A DNA stretch of 42,666 nucleotides, taken from Gemmatimonadaceae bacterium. Its GTDB lineage: Bacteria > Gemmatimonadota > Gemmatimonadetes > Gemmatimonadales > Gemmatimonadaceae. Under the pieces are notes generated by a model. That model was not told where the DNA came from and made no database searches. It saw nothing but the letters and a program-made list of their open reading frames with translations. This document shows, piece by piece, positions 8,050 through 16,203 of this stretch; within the stretch, counting starts at the first letter, position 1, and each line of letters begins with the position of its first letter. Both the position numbers and the translations under genes were made by a program. The stretch covers positions 1-42,666 of the forward strand of contig JANWIK010000220.1 in NCBI GenBank assembly GCA_025449955.1, read 5' to 3'.

Positions 8050-9018
8050 TCAGGGCGCTTGTCGGCGCTCGAGCCCTTCCACAACGCCCCACACCAACAA
8101 TGGCACCATGAGCTCGTGGTGCCCCGTGATCTCGAAGCCCTGACCGCCCTCGAGGGTCGGTCGTTGGACGACGTTCACGCGCGGCCGGTAGTGTCGCGCC
8201 ATGTCGAGATCGCAGGTGGTGAAGTTCGTTGGACGGCCCGAGTCCAGGTTCCGCGCGATCGTGAGTGCCTTGAGGAACACCTCGGGCATGACCACGGCGC
8301 TGCCGATATTGAGTACGACACCGCCATCATGGAGCGTGGACACCGATGCCGCCAGGCGGCGGAAGTCGCGGTGGCTGGTGTCGCCGATGGCGGCGCCGCT
8401 CGCGGCCGGGTGCTGATGGACGATCTCGGCGCCTAACGCTGCGTGGACGGTGAGGGGGACGCCGAGTTGGTGGGCGCCGAGGAGGAGGGAGAGCTCGGGG
8501 TGGGCGAGGGCGGGCTCGCCGGCGAGGGCGCGGCCCAGGGCTTCGCCCATGCCCCAGCCCTTCTGCATGCCTAACGCAAAGGCGTCGTTCATGCCGCGGC
8601 CCGTCTCCTCGGCCATGCCGAACGTGCCGTCGCGGAGTCCGGCGGCGACGTCCTCCGATGTGCCGCCCCAGCGCGCGATCTCGTAGTCGTGGATGGCGGC
8701 CGACCCGTTCATCGCCAGGTGCGTGATCACGCGGCGGCGCATGAGGTCGAGGAGCAGCGGCGCGAGCCCAGTCTTCACCACGTGGCCGCCGGTCATCACG
8801 ATCACGCCGCGTTGGCCCGCGGCGGCGACGATGGCGTCGATCAGCCGACGAAAGTCGCGCGCGACGAGGACATCGGGAAGAGAGTCGAGAAAGCTCGCGA
8901 ACGCGCGCTCGCCCGCGCGCGCGTCCGGCGGCGCCGCGAACTCCTCGGCGCGCACTTTGTTAGGCCGGCGTGCGATCGGAACCGTGCGGACGGCCGAGAG
9001 GTCGGCCTCACGCGTCAC
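8050..9018 (-). CDS. Uncharacterised conserved protein, deoxyhypusine-synthase-like stretch
   Basis: A 322-residue soluble protein. The central part reads GGHVVKTGLAPLLLDLM, then ITHLAMNGSAAIHDYEIA, then GGTSEDVAAGL and DGTFGMAEETG; these look like strongly conserved blocks of a bacterial family I recall only as uncharacterised. The alternation of hydrophobic strand, short glycine loop and acidic helix suggests a Rossmann-type NAD-binding fold distantly like deoxyhypusine synthase, but the active-site lysine motif of true deoxyhypusine synthase is not seen. GTG 9018 was chosen because it overlaps the upstream stop as GTGA, giving translational coupling to the DUF3108 gene; a longer frame back to 9141 would lie inside that gene. 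Function unknown. Confidence 0.8.
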   Translation of the reverse strand: MTREADLSAVRTVPIARRPNKVRAEEFAAPPDARAGERAFASFLDSLPDVLVARDFRRLIDAIVAAAGQRGVIVMTGGHVVKTGLAPLLLDLMRRRVITHLAMNGSAAIHDYEIARWGGTSEDVAAGLRDGTFGMAEETGRGMNDAFALGMQKGWGMGEALGRALAGEPALAHPELSLLLGAHQLGVPLTVHAALGAEIVHQHPAASGAAIGDTSHRDFRRLAASVSTLHDGGVVLNIGSAVVMPEVFLKALTIARNLDSGRPTNFTTCDLDMARHYRPRVNVVQRPTLEGGQGFEITGHHELMVPLLVWGVVEGLERRQAP

Positions 9019-9851
9019 CGGTCCTCCGCGGTCTCCGTGATCGGCGGCTGGTACGATTGCAGGTAGAGATCGAGGGTCTTGAGCACTGGCACCTTGGCTT
9101 TCATCTGCACAACAATGTGCCGCGGATCGTCGGTGAGCCATATCTGGGCTTCGCCGCCCTCGGAGAACAACCCTTGGGACTTGATCACCGGCTGAATGAC
9201 GATGGCGTCGAACGTCCCTGCCGGCACCGTGACCTTCTCCTTCCGCAGCACTTTGACGATGACCGGATTGCGATCGGGGCGGAAGTAGCGGTTGAAGGTG
9301 TACGTCTTGCCGACCTCGAGTGGGACCGTGCGCACGAAGTAGAGGAATGAGCCGTCGTCCAACGGATTCGGAACGCTTGCCATCTCCGGGTACCCGTGCT
9401 GCTGCATCTTGGCCTTCTCGGGCCAGATGTCGTAGTCGCGCTCTTTCTCGTAGTTCACTTCGTGAATTTTCTGTACGAAGCGGCGCGACGAGAGCGTGCT
9501 GGTATCGAACCAGCTCTCGAGCACGTCGTGCACCTTGAACATGAGGAAGCCGCCATCGACGGTGAACAGCGAGTGAAACGTGGGATGTCCCTGCACGGTG
9601 TCGACGCCCACGATTTTCATTTCGCCGCTGCCCACCTTGGCGCCGCCGACGGCGACGTCATAGGTGAGCTTCTCGCCCACGCCGAACGGATACGTCGCCG
9701 AATCGGTGCGCGCCGGCGCGGCCGCTTCCGACGCTTCTTGCGCGAGCGCGGCATGCGGCGTCGCGAGCGGGATCGAGGCGAGGGCGCACGCGCCCAACGC
9801 GGCGCCGATTGTCGCGCTCCGGCGCCAGAATGCGAAGGCGTGGCGGGTCAC
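9015..9851 (-). CDS. DUF3108 secreted/periplasmic protein
   Basis: Product of 278 residues from GTG 9851. Residues 1-37 form a signal peptide (basic start VTRHAFAFWRR, hydrophobic core, ALA before Gln38). The mature part starts YPFGVGEKLTYDVAVGGAKVGSGEMKIVG, the hallmark of DUF3108, a family of periplasmic beta-rich proteins of unknown role found in diderms. The start overlaps the stop of the glycosyltransferase gene as GTGA (9848-9851), and its own stop overlaps the next gene in the same way, so three genes form one coupled unit. Extending to 10169 would run through the glycosyltransferase gene and was rejected. Confidence 0.85.
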   Translation of the reverse strand: MTRHAFAFWRRSATIGAALGACALASIPLATPHAALAQEASEAAAPARTDSATYPFGVGEKLTYDVAVGGAKVGSGEMKIVGVDTVQGHPTFHSLFTVDGGFLMFKVHDVLESWFDTSTLSSRRFVQKIHEVNYEKERDYDIWPEKAKMQQHGYPEMASVPNPLDDGSFLYFVRTVPLEVGKTYTFNRYFRPDRNPVIVKVLRKEKVTVPAGTFDAIVIQPVIKSQGLFSEGGEAQIWLTDDPRHIVVQMKAKVPVLKTLDLYLQSYQPPITETAEDR

Positions 9852-10597
9852 GCCGAGGGGCTCGTGAGGCGACGGCGTCGGCTTGCCCAACCGAAGCGAT
9901 AGAGATCGAGGGCCGCCGCGAGGGGTCGCACGCGCGACGCGCGCGGACGCAGGTCGTAGCGTGCGTCGAGCGTAACTGTTTCGACGCGACGTGCGAGGCG
10001 CGTCGTTTTCACCAACAGCTCGACGTTTGCTGCCCAACCGCTCCATTGCACGATCGGCGCGTCGCCGGCGTCGCGAATGACGTCGCGCAGCACCGAGATG
10101 CGAAAGAGACGAAACGTGCCGAAGGGATCGGTGACGCCCGCGACTTTGAGGAACGGACGGACGACCCACGGCGCGAGCAGCCGCAGCCGGCGCACTGCGA
10201 CCGGCACGCGCGGCGATGGCGTTTGCTCGGCGATCACGACGTCCGCGCCGCCCTCGAAGCGTTTGACGAGCTCCGGCAAGTGCTCGGGCTGGTCGGTGAA
10301 GTCGCCCTGCATGAGGATCGCGGCATCACGACGTGGATAGCGCGTCCGCTTCGCGGCGGTGCGGGCTAACGTATCGATTGCGCTCGCGTAGCCGCGGCAC
10401 TGGTCGTTGCGCAAGATCGTGAGCGGCAACACGTCGGCGTACGGTTTGAGCGTGTCGGCGGTGGCATCGGTGCTGCCATCGTCGAGCACGATCAACTCGT
10501 ACTCGCGCGGATGCTCCTCCAGCACCTTCCTGATGCGCCAGAGCAGCAATCCAATGGTGGGCGCTTCGTCGAACGCCGGGATGCAGATGTAGAGCAT
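9848..10597 (-). CDS. Family 2 glycosyltransferase
   Basis: Product of 249 residues starting MLYICIPAFDEAPTIGLLL, the nucleotide-binding first strand of GT-A enzymes. DDGSTDA (39-45) is the classic GT2 motif, and ILMQGDFTDQPEHL about 55 residues later is in the place of the DXD metal site. There is no C-terminal membrane segment, so it resembles cytosolic dolichyl-phosphate-mannose-synthase-like or cell-surface polysaccharide transferases; donor and acceptor cannot be told. It is first in a three-gene coupled unit followed by the DUF3108 protein. The reading frame ends TSPSA. Confidence 0.88.
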   Translation of the reverse strand: MLYICIPAFDEAPTIGLLLWRIRKVLEEHPREYELIVLDDGSTDATADTLKPYADVLPLTILRNDQCRGYASAIDTLARTAAKRTRYPRRDAAILMQGDFTDQPEHLPELVKRFEGGADVVIAEQTPSPRVPVAVRRLRLLAPWVVRPFLKVAGVTDPFGTFRLFRISVLRDVIRDAGDAPIVQWSGWAANVELLVKTTRLARRVETVTLDARYDLRPRASRVRPLAAALDLYRFGWASRRRRLTSPSA

Positions 10598-10895
10598 GGT
10601 CTCTATGAATCATACCGCGAAGCGGTCCGTGCGGTTCCCACACGGCGTGTGCCGCGCATGCCAAAGTCCGCGATGAAGGCCGCAAGATGACCGCGCTCCT
10701 CAGCAAACGCAAAGGACCAGACGATCGTGCCAACGCCTAGGGCGCCTGCGCTGGCACTCGGGCGTCGGGAGTGCCGACGCCTGCATCGGAGCGGCGAATT
10801 GCCCGAGTCGCGGTAGGTCGTCACACAAGTAAGGCGCCGCGGCCCGCGCCGTGCGAACAGGTGTATGACACACACGAGACCATCGGAGAGTGGAG
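10598..10895. other. 298-base intergenic region with two overlapping inverted repeats
   Basis: Lies between a minus-strand glycosyltransferase gene and a plus-strand hypothetical gene. I see no convincing coding frame. At 10753-10781 two perfect inverted repeats overlap: GGCACTC (10753-10759) with GAGTGCC (10769-10775), and GGCGTCGG (10761-10768) with CCGACGCC (10774-10781). They cannot form completely at once, which would suit either an RNA switch or a compound operator. GTGTATGACACAC just upstream of the plus-strand start is a further short dyad. No clear -10/-35 pair was found. Confidence 0.4.
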
Positions 10896-11630
10896 ATGCT
10901 TCTCGGCAACGTTCGTGCTTCACTCACGCGCGATGATGCGCAGCTGGCGATGCAGCTCATCGGACGGGCGTCGCGCCTCGCGCTCGAGGAGGCAGAGGAT
11001 GCCTTACGGGAGCGCGGTGTGGACGCGTTGTTGGACGACCCGCGATTGCTGGAAGGATTGCTGGACGCACCGTCCCGCCTGGGGATGCGCGCGTCGTGGC
11101 CGTTGTTCTGCTACGTGATCGTGCGGCAGGCGCTGACGCGCGCGGGCGAAGGCGATCGCGCGTTGGCGGACTACGTGGCCGCGATCGTCCTGCACTTCGG
11201 CGCGCGCGGGCGCGCGACGCGTATCGCCGACCACGACGACCAGGACTACGACACGCTCGCCGCCCTGCTCGAGGCTGTGGACGATCACGACGGCCGGCGC
11301 AGCTTTTTCGTTAGGCAGCACCTGGGCAACTACGCGTTGTGGCTGAGCGGCCTGTTTCCGGACCGCATCGAGCAGCGCCGCTGGCGGCGTGGCGGTCCAG
11401 ATCTCGAGTACTACGAGGAAATGGGGCGTCGCGGCTTTCAGTTAGCCGCCGATCACCGCTTGGCGCAGGAGCACGGCCTGGATGTATTGTTCCGTGAGGC
11501 CGCGGCGCGGTTCGCCGTGCTGCGCATTGCACTCAACGAGATGAGCGACAGCGTGTTCTTTCCGACCTTGCACACGCCCGAGCGACTGATGCGTCAGGTG
11601 AAAGACGAGTGGCGCTGGCGTCTGAGTTGA
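10896..11630 (+). CDS. Hypothetical protein
   Basis: A 244-residue, charged, predominantly helical protein without a signal peptide; no family recognised. Features: a helix-rich N-terminus (TRDDAQLAMQLIGRASRLALEEAEDAL), a Trp/Pro/Phe patch (ASWPLFCYVIVRQAL), an acidic stretch IADHDDQDYDTL, and Tyr/Trp-rich YALWLSGLF and PDLEYYEEMGRRGF. ATG 10896 has GGAGAGTGG directly upstream and is preferred over the GTG at 10890. It ends three bases before the stop of the convergent glutamine amidotransferase-like gene, so no separate terminator fits between them. Probably cytosolic; nothing in the context names its job. Confidence 0.8.
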   Translation: MLLGNVRASLTRDDAQLAMQLIGRASRLALEEAEDALRERGVDALLDDPRLLEGLLDAPSRLGMRASWPLFCYVIVRQALTRAGEGDRALADYVAAIVLHFGARGRATRIADHDDQDYDTLAALLEAVDDHDGRRSFFVRQHLGNYALWLSGLFPDRIEQRRWRRGGPDLEYYEEMGRRGFQLAADHRLAQEHGLDVLFREAAARFAVLRIALNEMSDSVFFPTLHTPERLMRQVKDEWRWRLS

Positions 11631-11633
11631 CCC

Positions 11634-12398
11634 TTAGCTGCGCGCCGCGAACGCGGCCGCGCGACGCACGAACTCGGCGAACAGACTCGTGTCGGGCGCG
11701 GGCTCCGGTCCGATCACCAGCTCCTCCGGATGCCATTGCACGGCGAGGGCCCACCAATCGGTGGGCCCTTTCCATTCGAGGCCCTCGATGATCCCGTCCG
11801 GCGCCCACGCGGTGGCGCGCAGTCCTTCGGCGACGCGATCGGCGGACTGATGGTGGAACGAGTTGACGCGAAGGCGGGTAGACCCAAGCGTGCGTGCCAA
11901 TGTAGAGCCGGCTTCGATCTCCACCTCGTGAACGCGCGCCCATCGCGGACCGGCGGGATCGTGGTCGAGGGCATCGGGCCGCTGGCTCGGGACGTCCTGC
12001 ACCAGTGAGCCGCCGAGCGCGACGTTGAGGAGCTGAAGGCCACGGCAGATGGCGAACGTTGGGCAGGCGCGGGCGCGGGCGGCTTCGACCAACGCGATCT
12101 CGGTCGCGTCGCGCTCGAGATTCGTTTCTTCGACGGTCGCATCGCGCGCGGCGTCGTAGCGTTCGGGGTCGATGTCTTCGCCGCCGGTGAGCACGAGTCC
12201 GTCGCATGCGTCGACGATGGCCGCCGCATAGTTGACGCCGGCGAGCGGCGGCACGACCAACGGCAGCGCGCCGGCGCGTTCGATGGCTTCGACGTACGCG
12301 GCATTGAGGCGGACGCGGCGTCGATGATCATCGGTGCGCATGGTGGCGGAGATCGCGATGCGCGGTGGTCGGGTGGCAGCCGTATCGTGGCGTGACAT
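11634..12398 (-). CDS. Class I glutamine amidotransferase-like hydrolase (peptidase C26, PuuD-like)
   Basis: Gamma-glutamyl hydrolase family. From ATG 12398 the 254-residue product contains the nucleophile C118 in FAICRGLQLLNV and the catalytic His-Glu in QWHPEE (H223, E225), plus TGGEDIDPERY and VNSFHHQSADRV, which are typical of gamma-glutamyl-gamma-aminobutyrate hydrolase-like proteins. Homologues hydrolyse gamma-glutamyl-GABA in putrescine breakdown or act on other gamma-glutamyl amides; no putrescine genes are near, so the substrate is open. A longer frame to 12914 runs through the fmdB and coiled-coil genes on the other strand and was rejected. Confidence 0.9.
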   Translation of the reverse strand: MSRHDTAATRPPRIAISATMRTDDHRRRVRLNAAYVEAIERAGALPLVVPPLAGVNYAAAIVDACDGLVLTGGEDIDPERYDAARDATVEETNLERDATEIALVEAARARACPTFAICRGLQLLNVALGGSLVQDVPSQRPDALDHDPAGPRWARVHEVEIEAGSTLARTLGSTRLRVNSFHHQSADRVAEGLRATAWAPDGIIEGLEWKGPTDWWALAVQWHPEELVIGPEPAPDTSLFAEFVRRAAAFAARS

Positions 12399-12427
12399 TG
12401 CGTGGAAATAAGATGATGCCGTGTGGG

Positions 12428-12457
12428 TTGCGCGCGCGGCCAAGCGATTCGTATCGT
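12428..12457 (+). promoter_or_regulatory. Candidate sigma-70-type promoter for the fmdB operon
   Basis: TTGCGC (12428-12433) and TATCGT (12452-12457) are 18 bases apart and lie about 35 bases before the FmdB-type start codon; a GAGGG ribosome site (12481-12485) follows. Four of six bases match the consensus in each box, so this is a plausible but unproven promoter. Confidence 0.35.
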
Positions 12458-12491
12458 AACTGGATAGCCAGCATTTTCGCGAGGGTGCCGT

Positions 12492-12656
12492 ATGCCGACC
12501 TACGAATATGAATGTCATGCCTGCCACGCGACGTTCGCGGTACGCGAGGCCATCTCGCAGCACGGGCGCGGCGAGGTGACGTGTCCCAAGTGCCGGTCGC
12601 GGGATGTGGAGCGTCGGATGAGTGAGTTTTACGCCAAGACGCCGCGCAAATCGTGA
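12492..12656 (+). CDS. FmdB-family zinc-ribbon protein
   Basis: A 54-residue protein, easily missed because of its size. It starts MPTYEYECHACHATF and continues to VTCPKCRSRDVERRMSEFY: two CxxC knuckles (CHAC, CPKC) with the MPxYEYxC beginning that defines the FmdB putative regulatory family. Such proteins bind zinc; their role is not established. The start has GAGGG six bases upstream. The coiled-coil gene begins 49 bases after its stop on the same strand. Confidence 0.88.
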   Translation: MPTYEYECHACHATFAVREAISQHGRGEVTCPKCRSRDVERRMSEFYAKTPRKS

Positions 12657-12705
12657 TGCCAATGCACCTGTTTCGGCGTCGAGGACGGGCGCCGCGCTCG
12701 AGAGT

Positions 12706-13254
12706 ATGAAGCAATCCTGGCGCGACGCGATGAGCCGCGCGTCCTCTCCAGCGGGGGGACGCGCGGTTCTTGCGATGATGCGCGATGCGCTCGTCGAGGC
12801 GAAGGTGGGCGTGTCGCAAGTGCGTGCCGCGCTCGACAAGACGCGGGCGCAGCTCGAGCACGAGCGAGCGGACGTGGAGACGGCGCTCCGTCGCGGGCGA
12901 ATGGCGGCGGACATTCACGACGACGAGACGGCCCGCGTCGCCGAGCGGTACGCTGCCAAGCACACGGAGCGGGTGGGGATGTTGGAGCGAAAGTTGGAGG
13001 CGCAGACGTCGGAGCTGGCATTGGCGGAGCAGGAATTGGCGGAGATGACGGACCAATTTCACGCGATGGCGGGCGGGGGCAGTTCGAGTGCGGGGGCGGG
13101 GTCTGCGCCGGCGGCGGCGGCGAGCGGGCCGGACTCACCGGACGCCGCACTGGAATCGGATCTTGCCGGACTCGAGCGGGCAGCCGACCGATCGGCGCGC
13201 GAGGCGGACGCGGAGCGGCGGCTCGAGGAGCTCAAGCGCCGCATGGGCCGCTGA
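12706..13254 (+). CDS. Coiled-coil protein of unknown function
   Basis: Product of 182 residues from ATG 12706. Residues about 15-115 are a nearly uninterrupted charged helix with heptad-like spacing (AKVGVSQVRAALDKTRAQL to LEAQTSELALAEQELAEM), then a Gly/Ser/Ala-rich linker (about 118-140), then a second short helix ending RRLEELKRRMGR. No signal peptide or catalytic motif. The pattern is somewhat like PspA/IM30 or ATP-synthase-b-like coiled coils but I cannot assign it. An extension to 12622 would overlap fmdB and lacks a ribosome site. Its stop codon is at 13252-13254, where the next gene may begin. Confidence 0.75.
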   Translation: MKQSWRDAMSRASSPAGGRAVLAMMRDALVEAKVGVSQVRAALDKTRAQLEHERADVETALRRGRMAADIHDDETARVAERYAAKHTERVGMLERKLEAQTSELALAEQELAEMTDQFHAMAGGGSSSAGAGSAPAAAASGPDSPDAALESDLAGLERAADRSAREADAERRLEELKRRMGR

Positions 13255-13301
13255 GCGCGCGCGCCGTCCGCCCGGTTTCGGCGCGCCGCCTTGCGTTAGG
13301 C

Positions 13302-14990
13302 GTGGGTGCCGCGGCGGTGGCGTTTGGCATCGCGGCCCGTCCGGCGCCGGCGCAGGTGGCGGGCCGTGCGGTGGCGTGCGCCGGCCAGCGCATCTCGGAG
13401 ATCGAGGTGCAGACGCGGCCGCCGTACTATCCGCGCAACGGCAAGTGGTGGACGACGCCGCTCGGCATCCTGTCGTCGATCCATTCGAACACCAAGCCCG
13501 AGGTGGTGCAGCGATTCATGCTGCTGCAGCCCGGCATGGCGTGCGACTCGGCCGACGTGGCCGAATCGGAGCGCATCCTCCGCGCGCAGCCGTTCATCGC
13601 GCAGGCGACCATCACGCCGTACGACGACGGCGCGGGCGGCGTGATCCTGCTGGCCGAGACGACGGACGAATTCACGCCCATCCTTGCGTTAGGCACGGCG
13701 AGCCATAGCCCGTATCTGACGTCGTTCCGGATCGGCGAGGGCAATTTCCTGGGCGGCGGCCGGTCGGTGCAGGTGGAGTGGGCCGACAATCAGTTTCGCG
13801 ATACGTACGGCGTGCGCTTCACCGACTACCAGTTCGCGGGCCGGCCGTGGCATTTCAACGTGGCGGCGGAGCGCTTCGATCTGGGGCAGAGCAACCTGCT
13901 CGCCGACTTGAGCCATCCATTCATCACCGATCGGCAGCGCATCGCGTGGCGCGTGATCGGCGAGGATCGGAGCGACGTGTTCGGGTTCGACCGGAGCGAT
14001 CTGGCGCCGGTGGCGGTCGCGATCGACCGCAAGTTCGGCGACATCGGCGGCGTGGTGCGCATCGGCGGACCGCGGCAGCTCAGTTTGTTGGGCTTTTCGG
14101 TGTCGCACGAGGAAGACCACGTGGGGCTCCCGCCGGACCCGGACTCCGCCGTGAGCTTCGATTCGCTGGTGGCGCGATACCCGGTGCGCCACAATACGCG
14201 CTTCAACGTGCTGTGGGGCCTGCGGAACCTCAGCTTCCTGCCGGTGCAGCACTTCGACGCGCTCGAGGCGACGCAGGACGTCCGCCTGGGCTTTCAGTTA
14301 GGCACGCTCCTCGGGCGCGGCGTGCGGATCCTGGACGGGCACGACGACGATCTCTTCCTGGCGAGCGACGTGTACGTGGGCGTCGGCACGCCGCGCACCT
14401 TCGGCTATCTCACCGCCACCGCCGAAGGGCGCGAGGACTATCGGTCGCACGGGTGGGACGGGATCCTGGGCAGCGCGCGCATCGTCGCCTACCGGCGCAT
14501 CGCCACGGATCACACGCTGGTCGGAACGCTGGATTGGGGCAGCGGATGGGACCAGCGCGTGCCGTTCCAGCTTGCGTTAGGCGAAGTGGACGGCGGCGTG
14601 CGCGGCTACATCGACTCGCAGGACGCGGGGGCGATGCGCGGGGTGGCGCGGATCGAGGATCGGTGGGTGATCGGGCGCGTGCGCGACCAGGCGGCGGTGG
14701 GTCTCGCGTTCTTCGCCGACGCCGGCCGCGTGTGGGCGGGCGACGCGCCGTTCGGCATCACGACGCCGGTCAAGACGGGCGTGGGTGTGGGACTACTCGG
14801 CGCGTTTCCGCCGGGGTCGCAGCAGACGTGGCGTCTGGATTTCGCGCTGCCGGTGAATCACGACGCGCATGCGAAGTGGGAAGTGCGGTTGAGCGTGCTG
14901 AATGCCAGCCACTTGTTCACGCGCGAGCCGCGGGACGTGCGGTTCAGCAGGGAGTTGGTGTCGCCGTCGAGCGTATTTAGTTGGCCGTGA
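13302..14990 (+). CDS. Outer-membrane POTRA/beta-barrel protein (BamA/TamA-like)
   Basis: A 562-residue secreted protein. After a signal sequence ending APAQ, residues about 20-120 look like a POTRA domain: G-x-x-I-x-x-I start, MLLQPGMACDSADVAESERILRAQPFI, and a closing VILLAETTDEFTPIL. The rest is alternating beta strands with aromatic ends, as in 16-strand Omp85-type barrels. It may insert or export proteins or lipids at the outer membrane. GTG 13302 is the first conventional start, but the frame is open back to CTG 13251, whose product would have a better basic signal-peptide start (SARAVRPVSARRLALGVGAA) and overlap the upstream stop as CTGA. Both starts are therefore recorded. It is smaller than BamA, with one POTRA visible. 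Confidence 0.82.
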   Translation: MGAAAVAFGIAARPAPAQVAGRAVACAGQRISEIEVQTRPPYYPRNGKWWTTPLGILSSIHSNTKPEVVQRFMLLQPGMACDSADVAESERILRAQPFIAQATITPYDDGAGGVILLAETTDEFTPILALGTASHSPYLTSFRIGEGNFLGGGRSVQVEWADNQFRDTYGVRFTDYQFAGRPWHFNVAAERFDLGQSNLLADLSHPFITDRQRIAWRVIGEDRSDVFGFDRSDLAPVAVAIDRKFGDIGGVVRIGGPRQLSLLGFSVSHEEDHVGLPPDPDSAVSFDSLVARYPVRHNTRFNVLWGLRNLSFLPVQHFDALEATQDVRLGFQLGTLLGRGVRILDGHDDDLFLASDVYVGVGTPRTFGYLTATAEGREDYRSHGWDGILGSARIVAYRRIATDHTLVGTLDWGSGWDQRVPFQLALGEVDGGVRGYIDSQDAGAMRGVARIEDRWVIGRVRDQAAVGLAFFADAGRVWAGDAPFGITTPVKTGVGVGLLGAFPPGSQQTWRLDFALPVNHDAHAKWEVRLSVLNASHLFTREPRDVRFSRELVSPSSVFSWP

Positions 14991-15002
14991 GAAACGGGGA
15001 AG

Positions 15003-15088
15003 AGGGACAAAGACAAGGGACAAGGGTCAAGGGAAAAGTGTGAGGCGGGCGTGGGGCGTAGCGGCGTAGGGGCGTAGGGGCGTAGGGG
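15003..15088. repeat. Short tandem repeats in an intergenic gap
   Basis: Two simple arrays follow each other. 15004-15037 is made of heptamers of the type GGGACAA (GGGACAA, AGACAA, GGGACAA, GGGTCAA, GGGAAAA). 15053-15088 holds four octamers GGGGCGTA (the second one reads GCGGCGTA) plus a partial fifth. They fill most of the space between the barrel-protein stop and the hairpin at 15094. No gene is present in this gap. Confidence 0.85.
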
Positions 15089-15093
15089 CTTAC

Positions 15094-15113
15094 CGTTAGG
15101 CCTCAGCCTAACG
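15094..15113. terminator. Inverted pair of the GTTAGGC heptamer forming a hairpin
   Basis: CGTTAGGC (15094-15101), loop CTCA, GCCTAACG (15106-15113): a perfect eight-base-pair stem with a four-base loop. It sits between two convergent genes, the barrel gene (+) and oppF (-), and covers the oppF stop codon. It is built from two head-to-head copies of the motif over-represented throughout the window. Position suggests bidirectional termination; there is no T-run. Confidence 0.6.
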
Positions 15114-16203
15114 CATCGGGGATGATGCGTTCGGGTTGCATCGTACCGCCGGCGGATTGCTGCTCGGGCCACGACACGGTCGTCGGCGTCTGCTTGATGC
15201 AGGCGACGAGGTGGCCGGGCTCCTTCTCTTCGAGCGGAGGGACGAGGCGCGTGCATGCGTCATCCTTGCGCGGGTGGGGGCAGCGCGGGTGGAACGGGCA
15301 GCCCGACGGGGGATTGGCGGGCGAGGGGACATCGCCGCTCAAGATGATGCGGTGGCGTTGGCGCGTGGGGTCGGGGACCGGGACAGCGGAGAGAAGCGCT
15401 TGCGTGTACGGCATGATCGGGCGCCGGTACAGCTCGTCGGCGTCGGCCAGCTCGACGATGTGCCCCAAGTACATCACGGCGACGCGATCGGCGATGTGCT
15501 CGACGACCGACAGGTCGTGCGCGATGAACAGATAGGCGAGGCCGTGCTCGCGCTGCAGGTCCTCGAGCAGGTTGATCACCTGCGCTTGCACGGACACGTC
15601 GAGCGCGCTCACCGGCTCGTCGCACACGATGAAGCGCGGCTCGACGGCGAGCGCGCGGGCGATGCCGATGCGTTGACGCTGGCCGCCGGAGAATTCGTGC
15701 GGGTAGCGTGAGGCGACGTCGGCGCGGAGGCCGACTTCGTCCAACAGCTCGCGCACGCGCGCGTCGGCGGCCTCGCCCTCGGCCAGTTTGTGAATCGTGA
15801 GACCTTCGCGCACGATCGCGCCCACCGTCATGCGCGGGTTGAGCGACGAGAACGGATCCTGGAAGATGATCTGCATCTGGCGGCGCAGCCGGCGCAGGGC
15901 GTCGCCGCCTAACGCACGGACGTCGGCGCCGTCGAAGCGGATCTCGCCGGCCGACGGCTCGATGAGGCGCAGGATCGCGCGGCCGGTGGTCGTCTTCCCG
16001 CAGCCCGATTCGCCGACCAGCGCGAGCGTTTCGCCCGGGAAGACGTCGAGCGAGACGCCGTCGACGGCGCGGACCGCGCCCACGCGGCGGCGGAACACGC
16101 CGCGCGTGATCGGGAAGTGCTTGACCAGGTCGCGCACCGCGAGCAACGGCGCGATGCCGTTAGGCGGCGCCGAGCGGGCGGACGCCGCGTTAGGCGCGGT
16201 CAC
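15103..16203 (-). CDS. oppF: Oligopeptide ABC importer ATPase, OppF type
   Basis: Second ATPase of the peptide importer. The 366-residue product has Walker A GESGCGKT (64-71), Q-loop [16 protein letters not shown], signature [15 protein letters not shown], Walker [13 protein letters not shown] and switch His in FIAHDLSVV. The C-terminal oligopeptide/dipeptide extension has a Cys cluster ([10 protein letters not shown] and later CTR, C) typical of OppF/DppF. GTG 16203 overlaps the oppD stop as GTGA, so the two ATPases are translationally coupled. A much longer frame to 16830 runs through oppD and was rejected. The symbol follows the generic Opp/Dpp naming; substrate could be di- or oligopeptides or another solute of this family. 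Confidence 0.92.
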   Translation of the reverse strand: MTAPNAASARSAPPNGIAPLLAVRDLVKHFPITRGVFRRRVGAVRAVDGVSLDVFPGETLALVGESGCGKTTTGRAILRLIEPSAGEIRFDGADVRALGGDALRRLRRQMQIIFQDPFSSLNPRMTVGAIVREGLTIHKLAEGEAADARVRELLDEVGLRADVASRYPHEFSGGQRQRIGIARALAVEPRFIVCDEPVSALDVSVQAQVINLLEDLQREHGLAYLFIAHDLSVVEHIADRVAVMYLGHIVELADADELYRRPIMPYTQALLSAVPVPDPTRQRHRIILSGDVPSPANPPSGCPFHPRCPHPRKDDACTRLVPPLEEKEPGHLVACIKQTPTTVSWPEQQSAGGTMQPERIIPDALG

